Origin: Linum tenue
Taxonomy: Eukaryota; Streptophyta; Magnoliopsida; Malpighiales; Linaceae
NCBI GenBank assembly: GCA_946122785.1
Contig: CAMGYJ010000010.1
Location: forward strand, 11,631,467 to 11,695,466
Direction: 5' to 3'
Length of the DNA: 64,000 nucleotides
In this document: positions 10,412-21,310 of the stretch, one piece after another
Layout of the letters: every line of letters begins with the position of its first letter
How positions within the stretch are numbered: position 1 is the stretch's first letter
Made by a program: the position numbers and the translations under genes
Notes under the pieces: model-generated
Database searches by the model: none
Told to the model about the DNA's origin: nothing
The model's input: the letters and a program-made list of their open reading frames with translations, nothing else

Positions 10412-11940
10412 GGGTAAATTGCAAGGTTTGTCACTGGGTTTACTAAAAACGTTTATATTTGGTCACTACAAATATTTAATTCCATTCGTGGTCACTATAA
10501 TTAGTTCAATAATTCAAGTTTGGTCACTCTCCGTTAGTCGCCGTTAACTTTTGCTGATGTGGCAGTCAACCTTTATAGTTGACCGTTAAATGAGTGACGT
10601 GGCTATTAAAAAAGAAAATTAATTGAAAATATTACATCCCAAAATTGCTGCAACTCCCCCAAGCCATCGCATGCCAGAGACTGCTGGCGTTAGATGATTC
10701 CTTTTGTTGGTGTTGTGGTATATGATCCACGATTGAACTTCTCCCAACAACTCGAGTTATTGGGATTAACTGGTTGTTGACATGGTATCAGAGCCTTCTG
10801 TGACCAAAAGGTCTTGTGTTCGATTCCCGATGACCCCCATTTGTTAAGCACATGGTATTCTTGTCTTCAGACCTGTGCAAACTTCAAGCTCTTGCGAGTG
10901 ACTTTCGTTTGAGGGGGCGTGTTAGTGTCGTGGTATATAATCCACAATTGAACCTCTCCCAACAACTCGAGTTATTGGGATCAACTGGTTCTTGACACCA
11001 CAAAAAGGTTAATAAAAGACAAGCCAAAAACAGAGGAAGACGATAGTAGAGACAAATATTTTCTCTCGATTTCATTCTTTGCCGGTTGTCCGATCCATCA
11101 AATGAACAAGTTGAGCAACTTCTTCTCACCACCACCGCATCCCACGCCGCCTCCGTCGTGAGCACTGTACTGATCTCCACCACAACTCCACACCCCAGCA
11201 ACATTACTCTCGAAGCAAGTGGTCACCGACTCCTCCGAATTCATCGTCGACGTACCAGGTCGCCTGAAGTCCAGTCTGTACAGTGGAATCGTCTTAGCAG
11301 AGAGGGTGGGGTCAACTGGAGATTCAGATCAGTGATCGGCAGCATCACTTGATTCGTCTGCGGAGTCGCCGCTTCCCCCACCTGCTTCTGCTTTGGCGAG
11401 ACCTTGGATCTGGAACTCGAGAACTGGCAATGAGGATTCGAACTTGGTTCGTTGCCGCCGAAAAGCTTCCACATACTGCTATAGCCAACATCGACCTCCG
11501 ACGCTTTGTCGGAGGGCTCAAATCCAGGAGATCCGGATTCCGAACACAAACTCCGAGATGGGCTTCAAAGTCCAATGATCAGAAGCCCCCGGGTATCTCC
11601 ATTCACTACCGTCGGCAGACTTCTCCCACGAGTTCATCGCGCGGACTTCTCCCAATGTGAAAATGAATTTTATTTTTATTCTTTAATAGTTGGAAATTAT
11701 ATAGAAAATTTATAAAATTTTATTTTATTTTTGTAATATTTTTTAATTGACACGTCACACACTTAACGGCCAATTATGAAGGTTGACTGCCACATCAGCA
11801 AAAGTTGACGGAAACTAACGAAGAGTGACCAAATTTGAACTATTGAGCTAATCTTAGTGACCATGAATGGAATTAAATATTTGTAGTGACCAAACGTCAA
11901 CATTTTTAATGAATTCCGTGATCAACGTTGCAATTTACCC
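10412..11940. mobile_element. Mutator-like element with perfect 10-bp target duplication
   Basis: The 1,529-bp element begins GGGTAAATTGCAAGG and ends GTTGCAATTTACCC. Terminal inverted repeats extend about 200 bp, including paired GATGTGGCAGTCAACC / GGTTGACTGCCACATC. AAAAAATAAT flanks it exactly at 10402-10411 and 11941-11950, the size made by Mutator transposases. The interior (about 11050-11660) is GC-rich compared with the ends and holds overlapping open frames on both strands, which suggests captured host sequence (Pack-MULE) rather than transposase. I recognise no domain in it. The element ends about 180 bp before the start codon of the next gene. Confidence 0.9.
10705..10997 (+). mobile_element. 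TRIM (miniature LTR retroelement) nested in the Mutator-like element
   Basis: Two 78-bp direct repeats, 10705-10782 and 10920-10997, start TGTTGGTGT / TGTTAGTGT and end TTGACA. They differ at only a few positions and share CTCCCAACAACTCGAGTTAT. The first is followed immediately by a canonical primer-binding site (TGGTATCAGAGCC, 10783-10795). The second is preceded by a polypurine tract (GAGGGGGCG, 10911-10919). The internal part is 137 bp and non-coding. The flanking 5-mers (CCTTT and CCACA) do not match, so no target duplication is visible. Confidence 0.88.
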
Positions 11941-12122
11941 AAAAAATAATAGAAGGACAACTTTGAGAAAATACAATAATAGAGCTGCAATTTATTCTAA
12001 TAACCCATACTAAACTTTGCAATTTACCTATATTTCCAGCGACAAGCAAGCCGTTTCTTATTCTTCCACCGTTTTCGAATTTCCCAGGAAACCCTAGCTT
12101 TCATCTGACGGTCATCGATCCA

Positions 12123-13675
12123 ATGTCTACCCTCTGCGACCCGACGTCCTCCTGCAACCCCGATAAGGAATCCGGCATCCGCATCGCCTGTAACTCTGAA
12201 AATGTCTCTGAATTTGCCTTGGGTGCTAACGGCGACAGCGGATCTGCCTGCAGCGAGGACCTCTTCCTTTCCGAAAACAAAGGCTACTACGACTCCGCTT
12301 GCAAGCGTTGCCGAGAACTTGAGGCGATTGAGCCGATTCCCATGCCTGGCGACGACAAGTACTTATTTCCCCGTGAGCATGAAGAGTTCGCCAAAGATGA
12401 AGGCCTAAAGTTACGTGTTATCCGCTATAGGAAGTCGATGGCGAAGACCAGCGTGAGTTATTAAGCTCTGATACTAAATTTCATCAGTATTTTTTGGCTT
12501 TTAAATTGTGCATCTGATGATCTAAACTAATTGTTTCTTTGATCAGGGTTTTGATGTTGACTGCCCTCCACAGCATGCTCAATTCGATGAAAATCTACCC
12601 CATGCGCATCTTAGCTATATAACTGGCTTCGACCATCGTGTGAGGAAGGCTGCTCTGTTCGTGATTGATAGATATAATGAAACTAAGGTATTGTAATGTT
12701 CCAGTTTTTACTTTTTAGTTAAAACAAAGGACACTTGTTAGCTGAAAATGTAATTGCAGTAATCCTGTGTTCCTTTTTCGCGATGACTTGGTTCTTGCTT
12801 ATGCATTTGTTCCTTATATTTGGCAGGGTAAGAACTTGGCGCTTCTGGATATTTCCAAAGTATGTGCATATATTGGTGGTCGTGTAGTACTCTTTATAAC
12901 CTTTGAAGGATACAATCCTGAGAAGCCTGATAATTATGTGGAGACTTACCAAGCTGTGGTTTCCTGCGTTCATCGAAGTAATGAAAAAGTGGTTAAGATA
13001 TTCAGGAGGAAATCAGATGGAAAAGGTAACTTCTTTGTTTTGTTTGATGTTTGTTACCGTACCTGAGGATGTCTTCTGTTTTAAACAGGTTAGACTGTTA
13101 ACTAGGATGTGCATTGTTGCTCACTGATTGTTCATCCATTGAAAACTCATGCAGTTGAACATAAGATAGTAAGGTGCAGTCGTGTGCCCATATGTTTCTG
13201 CTGATAAGGATTCCATTCACACCATTCTTTTCCCCTTTGGGTTTTCTCCTTGCTTGACTTGTTAACACGGTGATGCAATCCTGTACTTACTCCATGAAGT
13301 AAAGCCTAGGCTGCCACTTTGGCCTTTTGGTCAAGTTGATTGTGTTTGTTTCAGCTACATCCAGAACGTGAATGAACTGTAAATTGATTGAAAGTATTCT
13401 TAGTTTTATGTTTGATTTTCTTGGAACAAATAATGATGTTGTTTCCATTGCGTGTTTTAGTGTTTTTTGTGGATTGGCCTGGATATGGCTTCTTTTGCTT
13501 GCTCTGTCCTGATAATTGCTTACGCAATCTATTGGATTTGATGTTAATCATTTTTTCCCCTAATCAAAGTTGCCTCTGTGCAGATCTGCTCGATCCCGAT
13601 AAATTCTATGTTGTCTACTTAGAATATTGGACATCCTTGTACTATGGAGAGAAGAAAGTAACTGGGGTCGAGTGA
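12123..13675 (+). CDS. Unnamed plant protein with a cystatin-fold-like segment
   Basis: Four exons join in frame: 12123-12452, 12547-12687, 12827-13025 and 13584-13675. The GT/AG borders are GTGAGT...GATCAG, GTATTG...GGCAG and GTAACT...GTGCAG. The product is 253 residues. Residues 1-70 are acidic and Ser-rich, with a CKRCRE motif following. Exons 2-3 contain 'VRKAALFVIDRYNETK' and 'LLDISKVCAYIGGRVVLFITF', in the order helix with A..AV..YN, then strand, G-turn, strand with ITFEG. That is how phytocystatin-like folds read, but the QxVxG inhibitory loop is not present as such. The C-terminus is rich in Tyr (KFYVVYLEYWTSLYYGEKK). I do not recognise a named family; plant UPF0725/DUF626-type cystatin-like proteins are one possibility. 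No signal peptide is evident and no disruption is seen. Consistent splice phases are the main evidence for a real gene. Confidence 0.75.
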
Positions 13676-14233
13676 TCTTGGGATTGTAGTCACTTCGCTC
13701 TGTCTGGAATCATAAGACCTAAATTAGCTGTTATGTTCAACTCTGGAGCAGAGACATCATACCTCTCTCTCTCTCTATCTATATCTATCTATCTGCTATG
13801 TTTTCCTATGTAGTATGAATCCTTACGTTTTAACTGAGAAGTGGAGGTCTTAAAGTTTATGGTGATGCTGCATCTTAAGTTGCTGTCACTAGGAATTTGA
13901 AGATCTTAGTTTTAAATGCTATAGTAGTTGAACTGGTTGTGTGGAACAATTGAGGCAGAGATGCTGCCCGTATATGGCTGTTCATGGAATGACGAAGTCG
14001 TACTCTCTATTTTTGTCTTAAACTGGGAACAGGAGGCAATGGTTGTGCTTGTGCAGTCTGCTATTGGTTTCCAGTTTTCAGAAACCGTGCCTGTGCGTTG
14101 TGTTGTGGAAGCACAGTTCAGTGTTTTTCATATGATTTGTCTTGACAAAGAACTAAAACCTAAAAGTAGGAGGACAATTTCGTGCTAATCTGCCTCCCCG
14201 GATCAGTTCGATTTGTTTGAGCACTTCTATTAT
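13676..14233 (+). other. Probable 3' UTR and downstream spacer
   Basis: A pyrimidine microsatellite ((CT)n then (ATCT)n, about 13763-13794) lies 90 bp after the stop codon. An 86-codon frame at 13928-14188 has no recognisable features and is probably chance. Confidence 0.4.
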
Positions 14234-14372
14234 GCTTTAAAAACTCGTTTGGAATCTTAGATTCTAAATGTTGTATGTTGTGTATACATATATTCTAAAT
14301 TTTTACTATGTTTTAAAAAGTCGTTTGGAATATTAGATTCTAAATGTTGTATGTTGTGTATACATATATTCT
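14234..14372. repeat. 76-bp tandem duplication
   Basis: CTTTAAAAACTCGTTTGGAAT... at about 14234-14296 recurs as GTTTTAAAAAGTCGTTTGGAAT... at 14310-14372 with few changes. Both copies carry GTTGTATGTTGTGTATACAT. A clean hairpin, AATCTCACA-TTTT-TGTGAGATT, follows at 14467-14488. The rest, to 14775, is AT-rich with TACAA-type short repeats related to 20587-20720. Confidence 0.8.
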
Positions 14373-14784
14373 GTAGAATACAATTATTTTTACTTGTTTT
14401 AATCATAGAATGCATCTATGGAGAAAGCATGGTGTATTCAGAATATATAGAAAATTATGTATACTTAATCTCACATTTTTGTGAGATTTAATATCTATAG
14501 GTCATTATGTATAATCCATGCATTCTTATAAGTTTTTTAAACAAAGTGGTTTTAAAACCCAAACATTCTTAGTATATACATAATCCTAATATACCAATAC
14601 ACTTATTCTTGCACTGGCCCCATTCTTGCACTGGCCCCTAAAGTATTGGTGCTTTAAAAGTTAACTTAAACTTGTACTTTAAGGTTAAATATACAAAGTT
14701 GGATCTTAAATTTGTACATTATGGTACAACTTAAAATTGTATATTTCTATTATGGTAAGATTTCAAATTGTATCATAACATAAA

Positions 14785-14940
14785 GGGTTATGGGTAAAAT
14801 ATGCCCCTATGTCGCTTTATCAAACATGCCTCTTTACTATTTTTTACATCAAACATGCCTCTGTACTGTGGTAAAATGATCAAACATGTCATTTTGTTAA
14901 AATTTTCATCCAAAAATCGTTAACCACGACCGAAGTTTGG
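14785..14940 (+). mobile_element. Truncated copy of the GGGTTATG MITE
   Basis: This ~156-bp piece matches, in the same orientation, the left end of the complete element at 20089-20577 (GGGTTATG..., ATATGCCCCT, TTTTTTACATCAAACATG). It is preceded by the same 9-mer TAACATAAA (14776-14784) that flanks the complete copy. It breaks off where the truncated gypsy LTR begins. Confidence 0.75.
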
Positions 14941-14946
14941 TTTAGG

Positions 14947-16605
14947 CGATAGAAACTCAAGATCAAGCCTAGAATCGGCTAGGTTGATCCCTCAATTCAC
15001 AAGACAAGATCTTATGAACTCAAACTTCTCGATTTGTTATTCAATTGAGCAAAAACAGAAAATTACAAAAGAACCCATAAGCGACTTAAATAGACCAATA
15101 TAATCCTACAGCTAGGGATGATAATTGGTTCAGTTATAACCGAAATCATTTAGTCGGTTCTTAGTTAACCGTTAAGTACTTTGTGCTTACCCTTAACCGT
15201 ACCATTTAAATTAGTCGGTTACTGTAACCGTATAGTCGGTTCTCGGTTGTTTTTTCGGTTAACAGGATAACCGTTAACTAAGTGATTCGACAAGTTTATA
15301 CAAAAAAAAAACGATTGATAACCTAACTAACAAAAGACCTCCTTTTTCAAGTTCGAAATTTTCTATAATTTTTCAAACATACGCATGTGTTCTTTTCTAA
15401 AGTCTTTATCATTGAATAAAAAATAATTTAACATAGATGTATATCGAATACATAATCAACTCAATCCCACACAAGTACACAATAATAACTTTCTACTGTC
15501 AAACTTTATTAAAGAAGCATAGAACAATAAGAGACCCAACAACAATTACTCAACTCGTAAACCCCACCAAATTATATGGAAGCTTAATGTTACCGATTGT
15601 TCTCGAGTAACTGTGCGCAAGTCTTTCTATTGTGCTGCTTCTAAAACTCTTCCTTCAAATTATTCTCATTTGAGTCTAAGTCACTATTACAACTAGGATA
15701 GGCAAGGGGTCCTGTAAGCCTTCAAACACCCCATTATTTTAGGCCTATGTTTGCAGCTCATGGTGGTCTATTATTTTTTGCTCTAACTATGAGGATGGTC
15801 TTAATCAGTTAGTCGGTTAACCGTTTAACCGTCGGTTATTAATCGTTTAACCAACGGTTAGTTATTTGCTAAATTTGGCTACCGGGAACCGACCGTTTAC
15901 TATTTAATCGGTTATCGATGTAACCATTAAATATCGGTTCCGGTTCGGTTATCGGTTACACCGTTAATAGGATAACCGTTTATCGGCCCCACCTACAACT
16001 CTTAGAGAAGTTCTAAACACATTACAACTCGAAAAGGAAGACAAAACCAGCAATGAAAAGGAAATCAACACGAAACAACAAAGGAATCCTAATCCGAGAA
16101 GGATTCGGATTTGTTGAATTCTGAAGGCAGGAAAATAGTCTTCATAGGAACTTGCCAGCCTTCGTTTGATGTCTAGGAATCAATTCAATCATCCAACTCC
16201 TTGTCAATGAAGCCTGTACTTCCCTGACATGTAAACCTCAAGCCTCGACTCTCACTCCTCTTCCTCGAATTGATCTTCAAAGTACCCTTCCCGAACTCGC
16301 TCCATGCCTTAGCCATATTCTAGCAGTTTTCTGGTTTTGACATAGACTTTTGGTGAGCTTGGAAATCAACCTTTCTGGCTCCTCCTGGATCTTCCAAGCA
16401 CTTTAATGGCAAGATAAACACTTCATCTTCAAAATGAGACCATAAACTCCCATTTTCATTGAACCATTCGTGACGACCAAGCTTGCAAAGTAGGCTATCT
16501 AAAACTGGGAGAAGACTTGGGCAACATTTAGGGTTCCCTGCAATGATTGAGATTGCTTCTGTTTCAAGCCATTGAAACTTGTAGGGTGGTCCAATTGAGA
16601 TCACA
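14947..16605 (-). repeat. 3' LTR of the gypsy element, truncated and interrupted
   Basis: It aligns with 19306-20075, starting (plus sense) at CTCAAGATCAAGCCTAGAAT and ending GATCACA. The block 15113-15991 is absent from the other LTR. The polypurine tract AGAGAGGGGGCCCGA directly precedes its TG start on the minus strand. Confidence 0.85.
15113..15991. mobile_element. hAT-like insertion in the gypsy 3' LTR
   Basis: This 879-bp block starts TAGGGATGATAATTGG and ends TATCGGCCCCA. It is absent from the homologous site in the other LTR (near 19454). CCTACAGC on its left and CCTACAAC on its right form an imperfect 8-bp target duplication. Both ends are dense in GGTTAACCG/AACCGTTA subterminal repeats. 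It has no coding capacity. Terminal inverted repeats are weak, so the exact ends could shift by a base or two. Confidence 0.7.
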
Positions 16606-16700
16606 TCGGGCCCCCTCTCTTGAAAAAGTGTTGCCCTCAACACTTTGGCCTTCCTCTGTTCGAATCTCTCACATAATTTATCACAAATTGGATCGGTAAA
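16606..16700 (-). pseudogene. Pol-distal remnant and polypurine tract of the gypsy element
   Basis: Minus-strand codons read KLCERFEQRKAKVLRATLFQERG just before the LTR. The same segment with similar residues precedes the LTRs at 33064, 43831 and 54598. The reading overlaps the polypurine tract (16606-16620). It looks like the end of a gypsy internal region of this family. The open frame at 16643-16320 is this segment running into LTR sequence, not a separate gene. Confidence 0.5.
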
Positions 16701-17229
16701 GCCATGCTAAAACTCAAATTTCTGGAGAATTAGGTCAGTGTGCTTCGTGGGGTGATTTGGGGCTTTGGAATTCTGGCATCTCCTACTCAATTCGCTGTCC
16801 CCATTGTCTTTGTCTTGCTTCAAATTGAAGTTCTGGACGAGTCTCGTATCTCGACTCGTCGTATTCATCGTCGAATCGTCGTCGGTTTTCTTCCCACCAT
16901 CGTCGACATTCAAACCTCCCGTTACCAGAAATTCTAATTGCAATTTGGAAATTTTTAGTGCACGGATTACTCCTATTGCTTCCTGGTTTGTTGATAATTG
17001 ATCCTGCATCAGCCAATTGCGTCGACTCATCCTCAATCGCTCCAACCCATAGACTCGATGTTTGGTCGAGTTTACCCGTTTTCAGAGAAACTCTACTCGA
17101 ATGGATCTTGCAATAGAGGTACATTCGATCCGTTCTGATCATGGGAATAGCTTTTCGACACCTCTAGGAAGGTCGCTGCACCTTTGATTGAGTCTGACTC
17201 TTTCTTGAACTCTCCGACGGATTCACCCT
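16701..17229 (-). other. Unassigned gypsy-internal sequence
   Basis: Overlapping open frames on both strands (16707-17142) show no gag-pol motif. The stretch lies where RT, RNase H and integrase should be, so it marks the deletion or a captured filler. Confidence 0.35.
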
Positions 17230-17532
17230 CTATCCTACTCTACTATGGTGAAGGTTCGCAGGGTCCCTCTTATACCCAGTCAACATATAGCGCCAAGTCA
17301 AGAGAGCTTCAACATTGGAGTCCTCATCGTTGTTTCTACCTGAATTTCCTTTTGATCTTCGTCGACTAGCTTCAAGTTGCTGTCGATCTTCTTGGACTTC
17401 CTCTGGTGACATGGACTTCAAAAGGATCTTCTTCCCATTGTGACGAACCTTGTGGCAATTCGTACCACCACAGTGAAAAACGCCACGATCGAACTGACAC
17501 GGCCTTCCGAGAAGCAAGTGGCCAACTTGCAT
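17230..17532 (-). pseudogene. Gypsy aspartic-protease C-terminal segment and linker
   Basis: Reads 'VGHLLLGRPCQFDR' followed by GKKILLKSMSPEEV and a charged linker. HLLLGRPWQFDR-type motifs close the retropepsin domain in plant Ty3/gypsy elements. It is in a different frame from the gag-protease segment at 18417-17647, so a frameshift separates them. The homologous, diverged segment THIVLGNPLHVDR appears at 41708-42430. Confidence 0.75.
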
Positions 17533-17646
17533 CGGAGCGACGTCAAATTCAAGCTCGACCTTGTACGCTCCGATCTCAAAACTTACCCTAGCTTGCCTTA
17601 TGACACGAACTACACCATATTCGTTGATCCAGTGTAGGCTATATGG

Positions 17647-18924
17647 TTATGGATGTCTAGTCGTGCTCAGCCCAAGCTTGTCCACAGCATCCTGACTAAC
17701 GACGTTGGCACAGCTGCCTCCATCGACAATCACAGACAACACTTTTTCGGCAAACCAACAACGAGAATGAAACAAATTCTCCCTTTGGTTGGAGTCCGAC
17801 TGAGTATCCAAAGTTAGAGCTCGTCGGCTAACAGTCAAGAGCTTTCCAGGTGCAGGTTTTGCTTCAATTTTCTCGTTGATGTCACTATCACTTGAGTTCT
17901 GCTCGTCTTCGGTGAGATATTGGCCGTCTCTGATGATCAATGCCTTTAAATTGGGGCATTGGTTTGCTTTATTCCCTCTACCATGGCACTTAAAGCATTG
18001 GATTCCCCCAGTTTTCTCTGCAGGGACCGAATTTGTGCTTCTGGGAAACAATTTGCCATGTTCAGGTCGCGATTGCTGGGAATTAGAGTCGGTACCCGAC
18101 TTTGTTGCCGCCTTGTTCGTTGGAGTAAACTTCCCTGCCATTTTCTGCTGCTTTTCAACCTTAATTGCGAGATGAAGGGCTTCCTCTAGATCGACAAATG
18201 ATCTAAGGTCGACTTCCTGTCGAATCTCGCGATTCAAGCCATGGATAAAACATGTCACTGTCGCTTTCCGGTCTTCCCTGACATCATAAGAATTCGAGTT
18301 CTCTGAAGTACTCCTCCACGCTTCTTGACCCTTGACGAATCCTTTGCAGAGACTCGTAAAGCTCAAGCTAGTAATAGGTAGGTACGAACATGTCTCGCAT
18401 GATTCCGCGCAGCTCATTCAATGTAGCTACCGAATTTTGGTGATTTCGCCATCGGCGAAGTTGCAGCTGCTCCCACCACTATGCAGCGTACTACGAAAAT
18501 TGATAAGTAGCCATCGCACTTTCTGGGCCTCACTGAACTGGCCACACTGGATGAAAAGTACGATCTTCCTTTCCCAATCGAGATATGTCGAGGGATTCAT
18601 CGTCCCCTGAAATGGTGGCGCTCACAACTTGATGCCTGGAGGAATTGTTGGCTCCGCTTCCTGCTGTCGTTCGCGTCGATCACGGTGCGGGCATTCTCGA
18701 TTGGGCTCAGCTAGAATGAGACGTCGTTCAAGCTCCACAATTTGATCCAGTAACTCTGGATTGCCCGCTGCGTTTTCTCCGCCGAGAACTTCCCTTGCTC
18801 GGGCTCGATTCTCCGGCAGAGCAATAACATCAAATCTTTGGTCAATTTCTTGCTTAAATTGCCCTAATTGATCTTGGATTTGAGTCTGAAAACTCTCCTC
18901 CATGTGATCTAGCAATTCGTCCAT
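17647..18924 (-). pseudogene. Gypsy gag with CCHC knuckle and protease active site, frameshifted
   Basis: Minus strand: 18924-18622 is a Gln/Glu-rich gag N-terminus (MDELLDHMEESFQTQ). 18620-18420 carries retrotrans_gag text (MNPSTYLDWERKIVLFIQC) interrupted by stops. 18417-17647 continues with a gag C-terminus (CFIHGLNREIRQEV), one zinc knuckle (CFKCHGRGNKANQC), and the protease active-site motif 'VIVDGGSCANVVSQDAVDKL' (DGG variant of the DTG/DSG site). At least two frame breaks make it non-functional. Confidence 0.85.
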
Positions 18925-19077
18925 GTTAAACGTCTACCCCATCATGACTACTTGCTTTTTCTTCTTAGCTGGTTCTGGAAGCACAGACGCAGGGTCGCCA
19001 AAAACAGGGCTTTTCGACCTTGTCCAGTGCGTCGTTGCAGTGACGTTTTCTTCCGTCCTGGCCACTGTGTTGAACCA

Positions 19078-19091
19078 GGCTCGTGATGCCA
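19078..19091 (-). other. Primer-binding region of the gypsy element
   Basis: Minus-strand GTGGCATCACGAGCC follows the LTR end by one to two bases. It resembles the TGGTATCAGAGC tRNA-Met site in degenerate form. Confidence 0.5.
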
Positions 19092-19093
19092 CT

Positions 19094-20075
19094 TGATAAC
19101 CCTCTAGGTAGATGGTTTTGCTCAGAGAAGCACATCAAGGGTTCAATTCAAAGATTGAATCGAAATATGGATAAGAAAGAACACAAAACAGGGTATTGTG
19201 TTCGTGTTTGGATGGTGACCTTTCGTGCAACCTTCATGATGGGAAGGAGGCTTGATTGGTGTTGTCGATGCTTGGCCACGAACAAGGTGAGTACTTGAAC
19301 GATACAAGCTCAAGATCAAGCCTAGAATCGGCTAGGTTGATCCCTCAATTAACAAGAAAAGATCTTATGAACTCAAACTTCTCGGTTTGTTATTCAATTG
19401 AGCAAAACTGAAAATTACAACGAACCAAAGCGACTTAAATATACCTAGCTAATCCTATAATTCTTAGAGCAGTTATAAACACATTACAACTAAAAAAGGA
19501 AGACAAAACCAACAATGAAAAGGAAATCAACACGAAACAACAAAGGAATCCTAATCCGAGAAGGATTCGGATTCTTGAATTATGAAGGCAGGAAAACAGT
19601 CTTCGTACGAACTTGCCAGCCTTCGTTTGATGTCTTCTAGGAATCAATTCAATCATCAAACTCCTCTTTGTTGTAGAAGGAAGCCTGTACTTCCACGACA
19701 TGTAAACCTCAAGCCTCGACTCTCAGTCCTCTTCATCGAATTGATCTGCAAAGTACCCTTCCCGAACTCGCTCTATGCCTTAAGCATATTCTGGCAGTTT
19801 CCGGTTTTGACATAGACTTTTGGTGAGATTGGAAATCAACCTTCCTGGCTCCTCCTGGATCTTCCAAGCACTTCAATGGAAAGATAAATACTTCATATTA
19901 AAAATGAGACCATATATTCCCATTTACATTGAACCATTCGTGACGACTAAGCTTGCAAAGTAGGCTACCTGAAACTAGGAGAAGACTTGGCCAAAATTTA
20001 GGGTTCCCTATAATGATTGAGGTTGCTTCTGTTTCAAGCCATTGATACTTGTAGGGTGTTTCAATTGAGATCACA
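19094..20075 (-). repeat. 5' LTR of the gypsy element
   Basis: The 982-bp LTR reads, on the minus strand, from TGTGATCTC (at 20075) to GGGTTATCA (at 19094), giving TG...CA ends. It supplies the intact reference for the truncated 3' LTR and lacks the hAT-like insertion. LTRs of the same family occur in the tandem array (33064-33971 and copies). Confidence 0.8.
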
Positions 20076-20088
20076 TCAATAACATAAA

Positions 20089-20577
20089 GGGTTATGAGTA
20101 TAATATGCCCCTCTACTATGTCGTTTTATCAAACATGCCCCTCTACTATTTTTTACATCAAACATGTCTCTGTACTTTGGAAAAATGATGAAACATGTCA
20201 TTTCGTTAAAATCTTCATCCAGAAATTGTTACCACAGCTGAACTTTGGTCACAAATGTCTAAAATATCCCTAGTAATTTCAATTTAGAGTTTTTTTTTTT
20301 GTTCTTTTGTATACCCAAATAATTATAATAATTTCACTTTGATGAGACATAGAGAAATAAAAACAGGGGACAAAACTGACATTTTCTCTCTCATTTGCCA
20401 ATGTCGGGTAGTCTAAATCTTAGTTCAACCATGATTGACAATTTTTTCAATGGAAATTTCAGCAGAAGGGCCTGTTTGATAATTTTTTCAAAGTACAGGG
20501 GCATGTTTGATGTAAAAAATAGTATGACATGTTTGATAAAAAAGACATAGTAGAGGGGCACATTATAGATGTAACCC
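20089..20577. mobile_element. MITE with long TIRs and 9-bp target duplication
   Basis: The 489-bp element starts GGGTTATGAGTATAATATGC and ends TATAGATGTAACCC. The terminal ~110 bp are inverted repeats (CCCCTCTACTATGTC / GACATAGTAGAGGGG). TAACATAAA (20080-20088) and TACCATAAA (20578-20586) form a 9-bp duplication with one mismatch, which points to the Mutator superfamily. It has no open frame of note. Confidence 0.85.
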
Positions 20578-20586
20578 TACCATAAA

Positions 20587-21310
20587 GGTACAACTTTAGT
20601 TTGTACTATAAAGAGATTCATACAAATGAGTATAAGTACAGTATGAAGTTTTACCATAACGTTAAATGTACAACTCCAAATTGTACCATAGATGAAAAAA
20701 ACTAAATTTAAAGTATTGTAAACTTTCTCGTGGATGTTACCTTCTTAGTAGGCGAGGAGAATCCGCGTATTCGTTTTAATTTGACATGCCTTGATCACTT
20801 AGAAGTTTGGTTTGATTACATTATATTATTGTAATTTAAGAGAGAACTTTCATTTTTTATAGTTTAACTTTATTTTCATCTCAAGAAAAGGTTAGAGTGC
20901 TAACACTTTTTTGTTAGTATGGTGCTAACACTAATTCCAGTCAATAAAAATATTTCGATTGGATAAATTTTTAATTTAATGAGTTGACTACAATTAATGA
21001 AAGGGAAGACAACCTACGGACACGATGGTCACTAATTTAAAATTGTGGAAGGGGGGACTCATGTCTGTTGTGCTTTTAATTTTGGGTAGGGGTGCATTAA
21101 TTGGGGAAAAGGGTGGGGACCACCAAACATATACCATAAATTCATAAAGCAAACCACAAGTCATGAAGGACACCACAAATGAGGAGGCCATAATTTATCA
21201 AATGAGGGGCCGGGGTTGCACCTTACCGACGGCTGGCCGGTTATCCGATACCGGAATCTGAAGGTGTTGCCGGCCCAGAAATCCGCAACCCTCCCTACAC
21301 CCTAGCCTTT
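20587..21310. other. Intergenic, no gene seen
   Basis: The first ~135 bp contain TACAACT/AGTTGTAC-type short repeats related to 14640-14775. The rest is AT-rich and without a convincing frame. Confidence 0.4.

Larger units (their letters stand above)
14947..20075 (-). mobile_element. Internally deleted Ty3/gypsy element
   Basis: Minus-strand order: 5' LTR (20075 to 19094), primer-binding region (about 19091-19078), gag and protease (18924 to 17230), a short remnant of pol-distal sequence (about 16700-16621), polypurine tract (16620-16606), and 3' LTR (16605 to 14947). Reverse transcriptase, RNase H and integrase are missing, so the element cannot be autonomous. The 3' LTR lacks its last ~213 bp relative to the 5' LTR and is interrupted by a hAT-like insertion. 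Confidence 0.85.
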
